From contig DASRPD010000098.1 in NCBI GenBank assembly GCA_035646535.1, positions 1 through 64,000 on the forward strand: a DNA stretch of 64,000 bases, read 5' to 3'. Shown one piece after another: positions 35,738 to 44,441 of the stretch. The notes beneath the pieces were generated by a model. That model did no database searches, had not been told where the DNA came from, and saw only the letters and a list, made by a program, of their open reading frames with translations. The DNA is from DASRPD01 sp035646535 (lineage in GTDB: Bacteria; Actinomycetota; Acidimicrobiia; IMCC26256; JANYLB01). A program made the position numbers and the translations under genes. The number at the start of each line of letters is the position of its first letter. Position 1 is the first letter of the stretch.

Positions 35738-37362
35738 CGCTTCTCGTAGGTGATCCCGGAGTCGTCGACGCACCAGGTGCTCGTCGTGACCCCCTCTTCT
35801 CGGAGCACCCGCTTCAGCACCCGGCCGACGGGGCTCCGAGGGAGCTCGTCGCGGTACTCGATGTAGCGCGGGAGCGCGAAGTACGGCAGCTCGTCGATGC
35901 ACCACCGGAACAGTGCTTCCTCGCTGAGCGTCGAACCGGCTGCGCGTGTGGCGCTGATCTTCAGATCGTCCTCACCGAACTCGCTCGGCACCGCGTGGAC
36001 GACCACGTCGGCGAGGCCACCGTGGCGCATGATGATGCGCTCGACCTCGAAGCTGGCAATGTTCTCCCCCCGACGTCGCAGATAGTCGGCCTTGCGGTCG
36101 ACGAAGAAGAGATAGCCCTCGTCATCGATGCGACCGATGTCTCCGGAGTGGAACCACAGGTTGCGGCAGGCCTCGACGGTTGCCTCGGGGCGGCCCCAAT
36201 AGCCCTCGAACATCGCCTGGGGGCGCTTGGGCCTGAACACGATCTCGCCCTCGGTGTTCGGAGGCCGCTCGTCGTCGGCATCGTCGAAGATGCGGACGTC
36301 GAAGTACTCGGAGTTGACAACGCCGGCTGCGTTGGGCTTGTTCTTGACCCCGGGTGGTTGCCACGACACGAGGGATGCCTCGGTCAGGCCGTAGGCACCG
36401 CTGAAAGTGTCGACGCCGAACCGTGTCCGCAGGGTCGTCTCGATCTCTTCCGGCAGGGGAGCGGCTCCGATCATCCGCAGGGTCGCGTTGGCTTCGGGCG
36501 CGCCGGAGCCGGGCATCTCCGGGCGGTCCTCGTCGTGGGCGATCAGGTAGGCCATCGTCCCCAGCGTCGAGGTGATCGTCGCTCCCGTGCGGTTGATCTC
36601 GGGCCAGAAGCCGGACACCGAGAACTTCCGGTCGATCGCGCCACGGCCTCCGAAGATCAGCGGCCCGAGCACGGCGGTGACCAGCGCGTTGTAGTGGAAG
36701 AGCGGGAGGGGGGTCCACACCACATCGTCGGGCCGCCGGCCCCAGCAATGCCCGATCTGGCGCGAGAGGATCTCATGATAGTTGTGGCTCAGCATGCAGC
36801 CCTTGCTGAGCCCGGTCGTACCACCGGTGTAGATGAACGTGCCGAGATCCGACGGGTGGACATCGGCCGGGCTCGCCGGGTCGAGCTGGAACAGCGCGTC
36901 CCAGCTGTGCGACGAGACCGATGGGGAGTCGCTCGGGCCCTCGCCGATGATGATCACATGCTCGAGGTTCTCGATCTCCGGAGCGACCCGGAGTGCCCGC
37001 TCGGCGAGGTCACCCTGGATGATGAGGACCCGCGAGCCCGAGTCGGCGAGCTGGTGGCGGAGGTAGTCGCCCTTGTACGCGGTGTTGACCGGGACAGCTA
37101 CCGCGCCGCACCACACGATGCCCCACCACGTCAGGAGTGCTTCCGGGCTGTTCTCGATCAGCGAGGAGACCCGGTCGCCTTTGCGGACGCCGAGATCGGT
37201 GAGGGCGGTCGCGATCCGGCCGGCGCGGTCGGCGACCTCTGCGGCGGAGAGCTGGGTACCGACGATGTCGAGATAGGGGTCGTCGGGCCCGGACCGCAAC
37301 CTGCGGTCGATGAGCTGGAGAAGCGTGTGCTGGTCCTCGCGGATCCAGACGCTGTCGTTCAT
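35734..37362 (-). CDS. AMP-dependent acyl-CoA synthetase/ligase
   Basis: A 542-residue ANL-superfamily enzyme. It has the P-loop YTGGTTGLSKGCMLSH, the motif GAYGLTEAS, the hinge DRKADYLRRRGENI and the C-terminal catalytic Lys in SPVGRVLKRVL. It resembles CaiC/crotonobetaine-type ligases. It adenylates a carboxylic acid and forms its CoA thioester. The gene heads a two-gene operon with the alpha/beta hydrolase and is divergent from the EthD-like gene. Confidence 0.9.
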   Translation of the reverse strand: MNDSVWIREDQHTLLQLIDRRLRSGPDDPYLDIVGTQLSAAEVADRAGRIATALTDLGVRKGDRVSSLIENSPEALLTWWGIVWCGAVAVPVNTAYKGDYLRHQLADSGSRVLIIQGDLAERALRVAPEIENLEHVIIIGEGPSDSPSVSSHSWDALFQLDPASPADVHPSDLGTFIYTGGTTGLSKGCMLSHNYHEILSRQIGHCWGRRPDDVVWTPLPLFHYNALVTAVLGPLIFGGRGAIDRKFSVSGFWPEINRTGATITSTLGTMAYLIAHDEDRPEMPGSGAPEANATLRMIGAAPLPEEIETTLRTRFGVDTFSGAYGLTEASLVSWQPPGVKNKPNAAGVVNSEYFDVRIFDDADDERPPNTEGEIVFRPKRPQAMFEGYWGRPEATVEACRNLWFHSGDIGRIDDEGYLFFVDRKADYLRRRGENIASFEVERIIMRHGGLADVVVHAVPSEFGEDDLKISATRAAGSTLSEEALFRWCIDELPYFALPRYIEYRDELPRSPVGRVLKRVLREEGVTTSTWCVDDSGITYEKR

Positions 37363-37463
37363 GGGGCATGCCCTTCGTTCCGTGGCTGCGGCGAGATCAC
37401 GTGCCGCTCATCCTGCCTCATGGCGCCGTGTATGGCCCCTGGCACGTGGCGCCTTCTCGAAGT

Positions 37464-37477
37464 ACATTTCGTAATGT
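37464..37477. promoter_or_regulatory. Short AT-rich inverted repeat in divergent gap
   Basis: ACATT and AATGT flank TCGT between the divergent acyl-CoA synthetase and EthD-like genes. The arms are only 5 bp, so this is weak, but it is the only symmetric AT-rich element in that 284-bp gap. Confidence 0.25.
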
Positions 37478-37646
37478 TGTCCAGGACGTCCCGATCCGGG
37501 GGAACACGCGGTACGGGGATCGCCCAGCTCCCACCAAGGAGAACAGGGGGATCCGCCTGCACTGCGAGTTGTCGAAGCCGCGCTCTTCGGACCCGGCCAC
37601 GGCGATCGAGCCGGTCGGGGCGCACGCCACACGGAGTGGAGGAATC

Positions 37647-37982
37647 ATGCCCAGAGGTGTTCTCGTCGTGTACACGGCGCCGGCCGAGGGCGGTGAGGTC
37701 GAGTTCAACCGCTGGTACGACGAGCTGCACGTGCCGCAGCTGGTCGCCCTGCCGGGGTTCAAGTCCGGGACGCGGTACAAGGTCTCGGAGCAACAGGTCA
37801 GGCCAGGCGATCCACCGGGCCCGTACCTCGCGCTGTACGAGGTCGAGGGCGACGATCTCCACGATGTGGTGGGCGGCATCGGGCGTGGCTTCGCCGACGG
37901 ATCCATCACCCGAACGGACTCTTCCTCGCCCTCCAGCTCACTGACCTTGTTCGAACAGGTCTCCGAACGCCAGGACGCCTGA
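37647..37982 (+). CDS. EthD-like dimeric alpha/beta-barrel protein
   Basis: A 111-residue protein with the ferredoxin-like pattern of the EthD/DUF4286 group (VVYTAPAEGGEVEFNRWYDELHVPQL). Such small proteins support degradation pathways or act as monooxygenase/isomerase-like enzymes. ATG 37647 has GGAGTGGAGGAA just upstream. It lies 26 nt before the tandem VOC gene, so they form an operon. Confidence 0.75.
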   Translation: MPRGVLVVYTAPAEGGEVEFNRWYDELHVPQLVALPGFKSGTRYKVSEQQVRPGDPPGPYLALYEVEGDDLHDVVGGIGRGFADGSITRTDSSSPSSSLTLFEQVSERQDA

Positions 37983-38008
37983 CGCTGCAATTCACCGAAA
38001 GGGGCCCC

Positions 38009-38797
38009 ATGGAATCGTGGATAGGCCAATACTGCATCTACGTCACCGACCTGGAGAGGGCCGTTGCGTTCTACGAGCTCCTCGGGTTGGAGTGCACGAG
38101 CCGGACCGAGATCCCCAACGTGGCCGAGGCGATCGTCGAGAATTCGAACAAGGGCGCCAAGCTCCAGCTGGCGCAGAAGCTCGACAGCGATGAACCCATC
38201 CGAATGGGCAACGCCTTCTGGAAGCTCTACGTGGCGACCAACGACATCGAGAAGATGTACAGCGATGCGATCGGCTCCGGGTCCAAGTCGGTCACGGCGC
38301 CGGCGCGAGGCGACCGGTGGCCCATGACGATCGGCTTCATCGAGGACCCCGACGGCTACATGGTCGAGCTCACGCAGCGTCATCCGTGGAAGGACGGCGA
38401 CGACACGACGTATTCGTGGCTCAACCAGTACTGCGTCTACGTCAGCGATCTGGAGAGGACGATCGCGTTCTACGAGACGCTGGGGTTGAGCTGTACGAGT
38501 CGGACCGAGATCCCAAACGTGGCCGAGGCGATCCTCGAGAACCCCGCCCAGGGCGGCAAGATCCAGCTCGCGCAGAAGCTCGACAGCAGCGAACCCATCG
38601 ACATGGGTACCGCGATGTGGAAGCTCTACGTCAACACCGACGACTGTACGGCCCTGCACGACAAGGCCGTCGCGGCCGGTTACACGTCGGTCGTGGCCCC
38701 GATGAGCCCCGAACGCTGGCCGGTGACGATCTCGTTCGTGGCTGATCCCGACGGCTACCAAGTGGAGCTGGTGGAGCGCCACGGCCAACCGGCTTGA
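38009..38797 (+). CDS. VOC (glyoxalase-fold) protein with two near-identical halves
   Basis: A 262-residue protein of two VOC modules, residues about 1-125 and 136-260. The halves share QYC(I/V)YV(T/S)DLER, SRTEIPNVAEAI, QLAQKLDS and PDGY(M/Q)VEL, with strong similarity at DNA level, so the duplication is fairly recent. The first-strand metal His usual in VOC enzymes is replaced by Cys/Tyr, while the late Glu is kept. It may be a ring-cleavage, isomerase or binding protein. Confidence 0.82.
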   Translation: MESWIGQYCIYVTDLERAVAFYELLGLECTSRTEIPNVAEAIVENSNKGAKLQLAQKLDSDEPIRMGNAFWKLYVATNDIEKMYSDAIGSGSKSVTAPARGDRWPMTIGFIEDPDGYMVELTQRHPWKDGDDTTYSWLNQYCVYVSDLERTIAFYETLGLSCTSRTEIPNVAEAILENPAQGGKIQLAQKLDSSEPIDMGTAMWKLYVNTDDCTALHDKAVAAGYTSVVAPMSPERWPVTISFVADPDGYQVELVERHGQPA

Positions 38798-38866
38798 CGG
38801 TCATCACTCCGACCTGGCTGGTCGGCGACTCCGCGGGCGTGCTCGAGGGTTCGTGTCCTCAGGCGG

Positions 38867-39196
38867 TCACGCCGGCGCGGGAACAACGGTCTGGTCGCCG
38901 TAGACCTCATCGTGGGATGGACCGATCCGCTGGACGAGTGGGGCGAGCGCGGCGCGGTCGACGCCGTACACCTCGGCCGCGGTCTCGCCGAGGATCCGGC
39001 GCGTCTCGTCCTCGGGTGCGTCGTGGAAGCGCTCCCGTATCCAATGGCGCGTGTAGGGAAACGTTCCCTCCGGGTGCGGAAGGTCGTTGCCCCACAGGAG
39101 ATTGCCGACTCCGATGAGGTGGCGGCGCTCGATGTCCTCGACGCCCGGCGTCGACGCCGCAAGGAAGCACTGACGGTTGAAGTACTGGCGGGCCCC
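38867..39196 (-). pseudogene. 3' fragment of an amidohydrolase family 2 gene
   Basis: Reading the minus strand gives about 109 codons (starting ARQYFNRQCFLAAS) that match the last quarter of the gene at 30165-31391: WGNDLPHPEGTFPYTR, ETRRILGETAAEVYGVDRAA and LAPLVQRIGP are nearly identical. No start codon or N-terminal three-quarters exists upstream; similarity stops abruptly near 39196. The TIM barrel is missing, so it cannot be active. Confidence 0.8.
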
Positions 39197-39459
39197 TCGA
39201 GGCCACGATCGCGTTTTCCTCGCTCGTCATCACCCAGATCGACGTGACACCGCGTGTGCTGCCCTACGTCGAGTGCCCGAGCGCGGCGGCGAGCGCGGCG
39301 CGCCTCGCCGGTCAGGACCTCGACGCCCTGCGCGAACGGGTCCGCGCCGACTTCGTCGGTACGACGACGTGCACCCACCTCAACGATCTCCTGCGTAGTC
39401 TCGAAGACGTGCGCGCCTTGTGGGCTGTTTACCGAGATGGCGGAGACGGAGTCGGCTGA
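39197..39459 (+). pseudogene. 3' fragment of a DUF2889 gene
   Basis: A plus-strand frame of about 87 codons matches the C-terminus of DUF2889 proteins: TPRVLPYVECPSAAASAARL and TTTCTHLNDLLRSL with its Cys and His. The upstream part of the domain is missing; the frame begins at the junction with the amidohydrolase fragment. The stop overlaps the ATG of the LLM oxidoreductase (TGATG). An internal GTG at 39244 could still allow translation and coupling. Confidence 0.7.
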
Positions 39460-40400
39460 TGAGCGCCCATCCGATCGAGTTCGGTATCTACGTCCCGCAG
39501 GTCGCATTCGACTACCCGGACATGGTTCATCGCGCCCGCCGGTGCGAGTCACTCGGATTCGCGTCGCTGTGGTTGTACGACCATCTGTGGGCGCCGGGAC
39601 TGCCCGCCGCACCGTCGCTCGAGGGCTGGACCTTGGCGACCGCGCTCCTGACCGAGACGACCAGCCTGCGGGTCGGTCACATGGTGTTGTGCAACAACTT
39701 CCGCCATCCGGCGTTGCTGGCCCGCATGGCGACCACGCTCGATGTGATCTCCAACGGCCGGTTGGACATCGGCATCGGCAGCGGCTCGGTCGCCGACGAG
39801 CACGACCAGACCGGGCTCGCCTGGGGAAGCATCGCCGAGCGCTCCGAGCGGCTCGGTGAGGCGCTCGAGATCCTGACCCGCATGTTCGACGGCGGTCCGA
39901 CCACGTTCGAGGGGGAGCACTACCAGCTGCGTGACGTCCCGAACCTGCCGCGGCCGGTCCAGCAGCCTCGCCCACCGATCGTGGTCGGTGGGGCGGGGGA
40001 GCGGTACACGTTGCCGTTGGTGGCGCGCTACGCGGACGTGTGGAACGTTCCGACCTACGCGCTGGGTGAGCTCCCGGAGAAGATCGCGGCACTGCGTCGA
40101 GCGTGTGAGCGCATCGGTCGCGATCCCGACGAGATTCGGTACTCGATCGAGGCTGTGCTGGCCCTCGCTCCCGACGAGCCATCACTCGCCGATGTCCGTC
40201 GCCTGGCGGAACGTCGGTTCGGTGGGCCTGGCTTCGGACTCGACGAAGGCGGCCTGGTCGGCACGCCGGCGACGGTGATCGACCGGGTGGGCGAGCTCTC
40301 CGGCCTCGGTTTCAGCCACTTCGTGTTCTTCACTCACGACCGCGCCGCGGACGCCACGCTCGAGCTCCTCGCGACCGACGTCCTCCCTGCCTTTCGCTGA
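39459..40400 (+). CDS. LLM class (F420-type) flavin-dependent oxidoreductase
   Basis: A 313-residue luciferase-like TIM-barrel protein with GIYVPQ at strand 1, HMVLCNNFRHPALLARM, RLDIGIGSG and PPIVVGGAGER, the signature set of F420-dependent LLM enzymes. The start is ATG 39459, coupled to the DUF2889 remnant. No F420 biosynthesis gene is in the window, so cofactor use (F420 or FMN) is inferred from the family. The substrate is unknown. Confidence 0.87.
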   Translation: MSAHPIEFGIYVPQVAFDYPDMVHRARRCESLGFASLWLYDHLWAPGLPAAPSLEGWTLATALLTETTSLRVGHMVLCNNFRHPALLARMATTLDVISNGRLDIGIGSGSVADEHDQTGLAWGSIAERSERLGEALEILTRMFDGGPTTFEGEHYQLRDVPNLPRPVQQPRPPIVVGGAGERYTLPLVARYADVWNVPTYALGELPEKIAALRRACERIGRDPDEIRYSIEAVLALAPDEPSLADVRRLAERRFGGPGFGLDEGGLVGTPATVIDRVGELSGLGFSHFVFFTHDRAADATLELLATDVLPAFR

Positions 40401-40495
40401 CCGATGCGCCCGTGCGGTTCCCTCGGGGTGGTGGCACGAGAAGGCTCACCCGGACCGGCTGTAGCGAGCCCGCAGAGATCTCTAGTATCGAGATC

Positions 40496-41047
40496 ATGAC
40501 TGCATGGCCGACCATCACCGTGGTGTCACCCACTGCGCCGCCGATCCCCATCGAGCAGGCACCGACCTTCACCGTCGACCGGCCGCTGGCGGGCCTGCGA
40601 GCTGGGATCCGAACCGACTCGGCGTGGCGATCGTGGCAGCTGATCGCCGGGCTCTGGGCCGACTGGCTCGAGCGCGATGGCGCGACCGTGGAGACCGTCG
40701 AGACCAAGGGAATGGTGGGTGACCTCGGAGCGACGGACCGCAAGCACATCGACGACCTCGCCGCGGTCACCGACTTCGGCATCGTCGGCCTGGGCACCTG
40801 CGGGTCGTGTACGTCGTTCACGATCGCCGACGCCGTCGCGATCGAAGACCACGACAAGCCGGTGATCGCGCTCGTGACCGAAGAGTTCGCAACCCACGGT
40901 CGGAACATGGCCAACCATCTCGGTCACGGCGGGCTCAAGACCCTCGTGCTGCCGTATCCACTCGAAGCCCGACCCGACGACGAGCTGGCCGCGATCGCCC
41001 TGGAGTACTACCCGCAGGCGCTCGAGCTGTTGGGGGTGACTGCATGA
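40496..41047 (+). CDS. UGSC-family protein, cysteine form
   Basis: A 183-residue protein with the redox motif CGSC in GLGTCGSCTSFTIADAV near residue 103. In the UGSC family the first residue is often selenocysteine; here the codon is TGC, so it is a Cys homologue. Flanking features are a Rossmann-like alternation and ALVTEEFATHGRNMAN. ATG 40496 starts 14 nt after a short AT-rich stretch. It overlaps the next gene (ATGA). Function is unknown; the active site suggests thiol/selenol redox or dehalogenation-like chemistry (inference). Confidence 0.75.
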   Translation: MTAWPTITVVSPTAPPIPIEQAPTFTVDRPLAGLRAGIRTDSAWRSWQLIAGLWADWLERDGATVETVETKGMVGDLGATDRKHIDDLAAVTDFGIVGLGTCGSCTSFTIADAVAIEDHDKPVIALVTEEFATHGRNMANHLGHGGLKTLVLPYPLEARPDDELAAIALEYYPQALELLGVTA

Positions 41048-42087
41048 CCGCGCTGCTCGCGGTCAGCGCCGATCCGCGCGCCTGGTACGAGCGGTCGCTC
41101 GAAGAGCACTTCGGCGATGGTGCGCCGCTGCTGGCGCCGACGCCCGAGGCCGTCGACGCGCTCGTCGATGCCGCGCCGTACCCGGCCGACCACGTGGTCG
41201 CGGTCCTGCCTCCGCGCAACGGAGTCGCGACCGTCGAGCTGCTCGCGGCCAATGCCGCGATGGCCGGCGCCGAGCCCGCCGCGTTCGGCGTGGTGGTCGC
41301 GGCGATCGAAGCCATGAGTGCCCCCGAATGGAATGCGTTCGGCCTCACCACGACGACGTCCAGCGTCGCGCCGATGCTGATCGTGAACGGGCCGCGCCGT
41401 GCCGAGCTCGGCATCGACTACCGCGCCGGGTGCATGGGTGGCGCCGCGGGCCGAGGCTCGATGACGATCGGCCGGGCGGTGTCGCTCGCGCTGCGCAACA
41501 TCGGTGGCCAGCGCGCGGGCGAGACGTCTCGCACCGTGTTCGGCCAGCCCGCCCGTCTCGGGTTCTGCATCGCTGAGTGGGAGGAGCGCTCGCCCTGGCC
41601 GTCACTCGCCGAGCGGCGCGGCTACTCGGCGAGCCAGGACGTCGTCACCGTGCACGGGGGCAAGGGCACGTTCCCGATGGCTGACATCAACAACGACGCG
41701 GCGCGGGACCTGCTGTATCTCATCGCCAAGACGATCGCGTTCCCGCTCAACAACCAGTACCTCGGTGGCGGCGCGAACGGCGAGATCGTCGTGGCGATCA
41801 ACCCGATGTGGGCCGAGCGCTTCGGCGCCGAGTTCGGCGATGTTGCCGATCTCCAGGCGTTCCTGCGCGAGCACGCTTCGCATCCCCTCGACCTCTGGCC
41901 CGAGGCGAATCAGGAGATCTTCCGTGACAAGGGCCGTGTCGCCGACGACGGCCGGATGTACCTCGTGGAGCGACCGGACCAGATCGTGCCGATCGTCTGC
42001 GGCGGCCTCGGCAACCTCCACGCGGTCGCGCTGCCGAGCTTCTCCGAGAGTCAGATGCAGAGCGCGGTGGCGCTCGGAGCCGGTTGA
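41044..42087 (+). CDS. Conserved protein of unknown function, partner of UGSC protein
   Basis: A 347-residue soluble protein I cannot assign to a named family. Visible features are LTTTTSSVAPMLIVNGPRR, a Gly/Cys segment DYRAGCMGGAAGRGSMTIGRA, VVTVHGGKGTFPMADINND and VPIVCGGLGN. Only a few Cys residues are present. It is translationally coupled to the UGSC gene (ATGA) and followed after 1 nt by a NifU-like gene, so the three should act together. Confidence 0.7.
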   Translation: MTALLAVSADPRAWYERSLEEHFGDGAPLLAPTPEAVDALVDAAPYPADHVVAVLPPRNGVATVELLAANAAMAGAEPAAFGVVVAAIEAMSAPEWNAFGLTTTTSSVAPMLIVNGPRRAELGIDYRAGCMGGAAGRGSMTIGRAVSLALRNIGGQRAGETSRTVFGQPARLGFCIAEWEERSPWPSLAERRGYSASQDVVTVHGGKGTFPMADINNDAARDLLYLIAKTIAFPLNNQYLGGGANGEIVVAINPMWAERFGAEFGDVADLQAFLREHASHPLDLWPEANQEIFRDKGRVADDGRMYLVERPDQIVPIVCGGLGNLHAVALPSFSESQMQSAVALGAG

Positions 42088-42088
42088 C

Positions 42089-42340
42089 GTGGACCAGGAT
42101 GGTGTGACCGCCGCGGTCGATGAGATCGCAGCGCTGCTGCGCGCCGATGGCGGCGACCTCGTCCTCGTCGACGCTGATCCCGCCCGGGCCCGGATCACGC
42201 TGCGCCTCGAGCTCGACGGCGTCGAGTGCCTGGACTGCATCCTCGCCCCCGACGCGCTCGCCGAGACCGTGACCCAAGCCGTGCACCGCCGCGTCCCCGA
42301 AGAGTTCGAGCTCGTCCTGCACGACCCCCGCCGCGGGTAA
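42089..42340 (+). CDS. Small NifU C-terminal-like protein
   Basis: An 83-residue protein resembling the NifU C-terminal fold: VDEIAALLRADGGDLVLVDAD, then a beta strand, GVECLDCILAP with a CxxC pair, and a helix ending TQAVHRRVPEEFELVL. NifU-type domains carry or transfer Fe-S clusters through the CxxC. The GTG start lies 1 nt after the partner gene stop. It probably matures or partners the UGSC system. Confidence 0.7.
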   Translation: MDQDGVTAAVDEIAALLRADGGDLVLVDADPARARITLRLELDGVECLDCILAPDALAETVTQAVHRRVPEEFELVLHDPRRG

Positions 42341-42524
42341 CGCCGGCCGGGCGATCCACCCGCCCGCTGTCGCCATCCCCTACCGGCACCTTGGAGACGC
42401 GGCGCACGCCGTTCTGTCCGCGCGTTCTGGGACGGTCAACCGCTCGCGAAGAGCGCGAGAACCGTCGTTCTGGGCGCGCGCCTGTTCTGGCCGACCACGG
42501 ACTAGAGCCCGTCGTCCGCCGTGC

Positions 42525-43196
42525 TTACCGCCGCCAGAAGAGTAGGTGCGTAACGCCGCTGGGGCTGGGCACGGACTCGAGGTGGAACCGGTCGAGCAGG
42601 TCCTCGTGGGAGGTCCAGAGTCGCTCCCCTCGGCCGATCTCGATCGGCGCGACGGCGACATGGATGGTGTCGATGAGATCCGCCTCGAGGAACTGCCGAA
42701 CAGTGGCGACGCCGCCTCCAACCCGTACGTCCTTCCCCTCAGCGGCGTCCTTGGCTTGCCGCAACGCCTCCGCGGGCGTCGCATCGAGAAAGTGGAACGT
42801 GGTGTCGGCCAGCGTGAAGCTGGGTCGGTGATGGTGGGTGAGGACGAACACGGGGGTGTGGAAGGGCGGGGTGTCTCCCCACCACCCCTTCCAGTCGAGG
42901 TTCTCCCACGGGCCACGCTGCGGCCCGAACTTGTTGCGGCCCATGATCTCGGCACCGATGTTCCGCGTGAAGTCGCGAGTGAAGTAGTCGTCCAGCCCTC
43001 GGGATCCGCCGGGCTCGGTTCGGTTCGGCCAGCTCGCGGTGGCGCCCGCCCACGAGGCCAGGTCGGCCGGGAGGCGGGCGACGCCACCACCTCGGCGGTC
43101 GGCATGTCCGAAGGGCGCCTCGAGGCTCTGGCCTTCGCCAGCGCCGAACCCGTCCATCGACACGCAGAAGTTCTGCACTCGCAGCAGTTGAGACAT
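42525..43196 (-). CDS. Dihydrofolate reductase family protein (RibD C-terminal type)
   Basis: A 223-residue protein with the RibD_C/YyaP fold: NFCVSMDGFGAGEGQSLEAP at strand 1, GAEIMGRNKFGP, FVLTHHHRPS and VRVGGGVATVRQFLEADLID. These are found in many actinobacteria and probably reduce a pterin-like or other substrate with NADPH; the true substrate is unknown. ATG 43196 has AAAGGATCGAGGA upstream. It stands alone, followed by 184 bp without a gene. Confidence 0.87.
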   Translation of the reverse strand: MSQLLRVQNFCVSMDGFGAGEGQSLEAPFGHADRRGGGVARLPADLASWAGATASWPNRTEPGGSRGLDDYFTRDFTRNIGAEIMGRNKFGPQRGPWENLDWKGWWGDTPPFHTPVFVLTHHHRPSFTLADTTFHFLDATPAEALRQAKDAAEGKDVRVGGGVATVRQFLEADLIDTIHVAVAPIEIGRGERLWTSHEDLLDRFHLESVPSPSGVTHLLFWRR

Positions 43197-43321
43197 TCCT
43201 CGATCCTTTCTCGATCTGTGCGTACGCCGTTTTGGGATGGTCTGCATGGTCCGTCGGGGACGGATGACCCCGTCGAGACGTGCCGCGTCGCCGGCGTTCG
43301 GGTCACGGCCATCGTGAAGGT

Positions 43322-43810
43322 TCAGGCGACCCCGAGATGGCGAGCGAGCTTGTGCATCGTCTGCAGACCGAGTTCGACAGCGCCGAAGCCGATTTTTGCG
43401 TCTCGCTGCTCGACGGTTGGGTGGAGCTGTCGCAGGGTCAGCACCGTCTTTCCGTCGGCTTGTTCGTCGAGGGTGATCGTCACTCGGAAGCGTGCCGGGT
43501 CATCGTCGGCGTCGGAGCCGTGATCCAGGACCAGCCTTTCGCTTGGAACGACCTCGAGGTATTCGAAGCGATTCGTGAACACGGTGCCGTCTCCGGAGGT
43601 CATGTCGAAGCACGCTCGGCCGCCCGGGCGCACGTCCATCTCTCGGACTGTGCAGGTGAAGCCCTCGGGGCCAAACCATTGGCAGAAGGCATCTGCATCG
43701 GTCCACGCGGCGAACACAGCTTCGCGTGCGGCGTCAAGAACTCGAACGAGGACGATCTCACGGTCGAGAGCCCACGTCGTCGGGTCGGTGATGGTCGGGG
43801 TACTGCTCAT
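43322..43810 (-). CDS. SRPBCC (AHSA1-like) domain protein
   Basis: A 162-residue START-fold protein: REIVLVRVLDAAREAVFAAW, WFGPEGFTCTV, FEYLEVVPSERLVL and the helix LGLQTMHKLARHL are typical of AHSA1/CalC-like proteins. ATG 43810 overlaps the ArsR stop (ATGA). Such ArsR-SRPBCC pairs are common; the SRPBCC protein may bind a small hydrophobic ligand. Confidence 0.88.
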   Translation of the reverse strand: MSSTPTITDPTTWALDREIVLVRVLDAAREAVFAAWTDADAFCQWFGPEGFTCTVREMDVRPGGRACFDMTSGDGTVFTNRFEYLEVVPSERLVLDHGSDADDDPARFRVTITLDEQADGKTVLTLRQLHPTVEQRDAKIGFGAVELGLQTMHKLARHLGVA

Positions 43811-44172
43811 GACTTCTCCAATGTCGGTGGGGATGCGGTTCGGTCCGACGTGCGCCGGAGGTGCGCATCCAGGCGGTCGAGACGCTGCTCCCATGCAGCT
43901 CGGGTGTGCTCGGCCCATGCGGCGATCTCGACCAAAGGCTCCGGCCGCAGCTGGCATGGCCGCCGTTGGCCATCTCGGCCGCGACTGATCAGACCCGCCT
44001 GTTCGAGGACCTTCAGATGACGGGAGATGGCCGGAAGACTGATCGGGAAGGGTTCGGCCAACTCGAGCACCGTTGCCTCACCGTCGGCCAGCCGACGCAC
44101 GATCGAGCGCCGCGTGGGGTCCGACAAGGCGGCGAAGACGACGTCGAACGGATCGGGGACCGTCACGGGCAT
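43807..44172 (-). CDS. ArsR family transcriptional regulator
   Basis: A 121-residue winged-helix regulator: FAALSDPTRRSIVRRLADG, PISLPAISRHLKVLEQAGLI and RDGQRRPCQL form the DNA-binding domain. The metal-binding Cys pair of true arsenic sensors is absent, as in SRPBCC-linked ArsR proteins. ATG 44172 has GGAGGGA 9 nt upstream, and a strong promoter lies just beyond. It is co-translated with the SRPBCC gene. Confidence 0.9.
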   Translation of the reverse strand: MPVTVPDPFDVVFAALSDPTRRSIVRRLADGEATVLELAEPFPISLPAISRHLKVLEQAGLISRGRDGQRRPCQLRPEPLVEIAAWAEHTRAAWEQRLDRLDAHLRRTSDRTASPPTLEKS

Positions 44173-44209
44173 CGTTGCTGTCCCTCCGGCTGATACTTCA
44201 CAGAGTCGT

Positions 44210-44238
44210 TATTTAACAGAATGCCTACATATAGTCAA
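44210..44238 (-). promoter_or_regulatory. Sigma-70-type promoter of the arsR-SRPBCC operon
   Basis: Read on the minus strand, TTGACT and TAAATA are separated by exactly 17 bp. The -10 box ends 37 bp before the arsR ATG. The stretch is strongly AT-rich for this genome. This is the best consensus promoter in the window. Confidence 0.65.
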
Positions 44239-44441
44239 TGGGCGGCCGGCGTGTCGACGCGGCACATCGCTCCAAAGTGCCGTACTGGGCGCACAACCCC
44301 GCGAGCACCAACGGTGGCTGGTGACCTCAGGACGCGCCCGAGTCGGCGATCTGCTCGCTGTCAAGCCCGCCGGTCGATGTCCCAGAACGCGCGGCGCCGC
44401 TTCAGGAGCGTGCCCACCAACGCCGGATCCGGGCCGTGGTC

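Noticed and set aside
40797..40814. Possible selenocysteine UGA in the UGSC motif
   Set aside because: The codon is TGC (Cys); no TGA or SECIS-like hairpin is needed to read the frame.
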